Below, piece by piece: positions 61,881-64,000 of a DNA stretch of 64,000 nucleotides. The position numbers and the translations under genes were made by a program. The stretch covers positions 146,652,941 through 146,716,940 of the forward strand of contig NC_090320.1 of assembly GCF_040869045.1 (NCBI RefSeq). Reading direction: 5' to 3'. Each line of letters starts with the position of its first letter. Positions within the stretch are counted from its first letter, which is position 1. The stretch is from Eurosta solidaginis (lineage: Eukaryota; Arthropoda; Insecta; Diptera; Tephritidae). The notes below the pieces were generated by a model. The model ran no database searches. It saw only the letters and a list, made by a program, of their open reading frames with translations, and was not told the DNA's origin.

Positions 61881-63316
61881 CCCTAAAGAGAGTAGAGAAG
61901 GGAGGAACCTTTAGAAACCCTAGGTCAACGAGCTGGACTAAATTCCAGAAACATGTGGAAACCAAACTGGGACAACCAAAAGAGGTTGCCAATGTAGAGG
62001 AACTGGAGGAGTCGAATGAATTTCTAACAAGTCCGCTTATGACTGCGTATAACAAAGCTTTCAGAGGAAAAGCAAAGCCGTCATGGTGGAGCAATGACCT
62101 GAGTCTTCTAAGAAGACAGGTAAAAGAAATGTGAGCAAAGACCGCGGAGAGTGAAGCGTGTCTGGGCGAGTACAGGGATCTACTGAGGATCTACAAGCGT
62201 GAAATTAGCAGGGCGAAGAGAAACTCATGGAAAAGCTTCTGTACGGACATAGAGTGCTCCAGCGAAACAGCACGGTTGAAAAAATTCCTAGTAAAGGAAA
62301 CATATTCCAGGGACTAATAAAGAAAGAGAACGGAGAATGGTCACGTAATAGTGAGGAATCCCTTGATATGCTTCTCGACACACATTTCCCATCGGGAGAC
62401 GGTTTAGAAGAGCAAGCAGACATCACTTACACTTCGATCACGGAGCTAGTAGTGCCGGGCTTGGTGACCGATACCAAGATAGAATGGGCAGTTAAAACGT
62501 TTTCTATGTTTAAATCGCTGGGGCCATGCTACAAGTTTCAAGTATGGCGGTCATAGAATGGCTTAAAATAATGTTCGATGGGTTCATAAGGCCAAATCAT
62601 ATACCGCACTCTTGGAGAACTGCTTGTGTAGCTTTCCTACCATAGGCGAAGAAGATCGTTCACCCATTAGCTTAACATCATTTCTGCTGAAAACCTTTGA
62701 GAGGCTGATAGATGTGTACATAAAGTCCAACGTGGATGAACAGCTGCTCTCCACAACACAGCATGTGTACATCAAAGGCAAGTCGGCAGACACCGCATTG
62801 CATAGGGTGGTAATAAGCACAGAGAAATCCCTGGAATATAAGGAGTATGCTCTAGGAATATTCTTGGACATTGCCGGGGCTTTCAATAATGTTGCAAAAT
62901 GGGCGATTATGGATGGTCTTAATTACATTAATGTACATCCTGCCTTAATCAGATGGATCGGCTGCATGTTAAATTGCAGGAAGATTACATCACAATGGGG
63001 ATTGTACGAGGCCACGAAATCAGTGGGCAGGGGCACCCCGCAAGGAGGGGTGCTATCACCTCTTCTGTGGACGCGGGTCATCAACCAACTGCTCAGGCGA
63101 TTCGATGAGGGACCCGTAAAACTCACGTCTTACGCAGATGACGTTGCAATTGTCATAAGTGGAAAGTGCCTTCCAACGATTAGTTCTTTGACGGATCGGG
63201 CGCTTCGCGATATTCATACCTGGGCATCTGATGTCGGGTTGAGAGTCAAGAGAAGAAGGATATGGTCTTGTTTACAAAGAGGTACAAGGTCACAAATTGG
63301 ACCAGGCTCAAGTTAG
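61881..63316 (+). pseudogene. LOA-like reverse transcriptase core
   Basis: P-S-W-W-S-N-D-L at about 62080. After two frame breaks (near 62130, 62560) come S-P-I-S-L-T-S-F, G-I-F-L-D-I-A-G-A-F-N-N-V (motif A, about 62850), G-T-P-Q-G-G-V-L-S-P-L-L-W (motif B, about 63032) and S-Y-A-D-D-V-A-I-V (motif C, about 63128). Catalytic Asp residues are kept. Confidence 0.9.
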
Positions 63317-63920
63317 GAGGGGTGACCTTACAGGAGAAACCTTGCGCAAAATATCTAGGAATCATCCTATGCATTAAGCTGTCATGGAAGCTCGACGTGG
63401 AGGAGAGGGTCAAGAAGGCCTCACGGTGCTGGGGTGTGCGTGAGGCTTATCGCCCTCTCTTTCTCATTGGGTTTTTTTATAGCGATTGTAAGTCATATTC
63501 TATACTATGGAGTTCTTGTTTGGTGGAAAGCCACACAAAAAACAACATACCGGCAAAGGCGCGGGTTCAAGCGCGGGGCTGTAAAGTGTCGAAGATTATG
63601 TGTAGGTCTTACAACCTTAGACTAACAAAGTTGCTTCTATCATTAAAAAGAGAGGACTGCAGACTCATGACGGGCATTCTGACTGGACACTGCCTTCTGG
63701 CGTCACATGCCTTTAAATAAGGCTTGGTCAGTGATAGCAGATGTAGGAAGTGCGGGTTGGAGGAGGAAACGATCGAGCACGTTCTGTGCTCATGCCCTGC
63801 ACTTGCCAGGCTAAGACTCCAGCTGTCAGATCTAGAAGCAGCAAGTGGCTTAAGTCCTTGGAAGCTTCTAGTATTGGCCAAGAGGACGGAGGGTTTTTCA
63901 GTTTGGTCGTTAAAACAAAC
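63262..63920 (+). pseudogene. LOA-like RT C-terminal region with zinc knuckle
   Basis: Overlaps the core by a frame change near 63270: A-K-Y-L-G-I-I-L (about 63340), K-V-S-K-I-M, then after a TAA at 63718 C-R-K-C-G-L-E-E-E-T-I-E-H-V-L-C (about 63745-63792), the C-x2-C-x8-H-x3-C finger typical of R1/LOA-group ends. Confidence 0.85.
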
Positions 63921-64000
63921 TTCTGGTAACACTACGGACTCAATCAGTCTATGTGAGGTCCTCATGGACCGGCCAGTTCAACCTAACGTAACCTAACCTA

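Larger units (their letters stand above)
59340..64000 (+). mobile_element. Non-LTR retrotransposon, LOA/R1-like, to the window edge
   Basis: Plus strand, 5' leader, ORF1, APE endonuclease, RT and C-terminal zinc knuckle in order. Multiple frameshifts. The last 20 bases are ACCTAACGTAACCTAACCTA, a CCTAA-type simple repeat that is probably the element's tail. The left edge is approximate. Clade by inference from the DUF4780-like ORF1 and APE/RT style. Confidence 0.85.

Overview
The window looks like repeat-dense, non-genic DNA of an insect, most likely a higher dipteran; a tephritid-type fruit fly is my guess from the repeat style and cannot be proved from this sequence. I see no host protein-coding gene, no true tRNA or rRNA gene and no CRISPR array. 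Almost everything I can explain is transposable element, in various states of decay.

Left part (1-9.6 kb): the 3' end of a non-LTR element with a poly(A) tail (1-1037), a decayed minus-strand Ty3/gypsy pol (1360-3440) with a RING-finger-like remnant beside it, a 265 bp piggyBac-type MITE flanked by TTAA (3660-3924), a stretch with nothing recognisable (3.93-5.47 kb), a minus-strand LINE RT remnant, and a Penelope-like element (6127-9129, minus) with flanking direct repeats. Each of those repeats carries a hammerhead-ribozyme-like motif, and a SINE-like insert sits inside the GIY-YIG endonuclease.

Middle (9.2-30.7 kb): three copies of a ~3 kb dispersed repeat with inverted ends and an internal ~130 bp minisatellite, two of them in tandem blocks with a palindromic (foldback) repeat. 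There is also a solo LTR (10311-10828), its full-length Ty3/gypsy relative with a SAP-like/coiled-coil Gag (22502-28463, minus), a second TTAA-flanked MITE (29220-29795), a hairpin MITE, and three units of a tRNA-box-containing repeat, two in tandem, that also contain a hammerhead-like fold.

Right part (30.7-58.9 kb): a four-layer Russian doll. A second Penelope-like element (30710-58892, plus) is split in the middle of its RT by a BEL/Pao element (about 31686-57664, minus). The BEL integrase is split by a Ty3/gypsy element, here called gypsy A (32608-51536, plus). The 3' LTR of gypsy A is split by a related, apparently intact Ty3/gypsy element, gypsy B (42082-51372, minus). Target-site duplications can be read for three of the four layers and tentatively for BEL. 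The state of the reading frames follows the nesting order, with the innermost element the best preserved. Gypsy A carries an extra open frame downstream of pol that looks like a C48/Ulp1 (SUMO-protease) domain with SUMO-interacting-like motifs; this is the most unusual item in the window.

The window ends in a plus-strand non-LTR element of LOA/R1 type (about 59340-64000) with a DUF4780-like ORF1, an APE endonuclease, an RT and a C-terminal zinc knuckle. All family calls come from reading motifs by eye; no alignment or database search was run.
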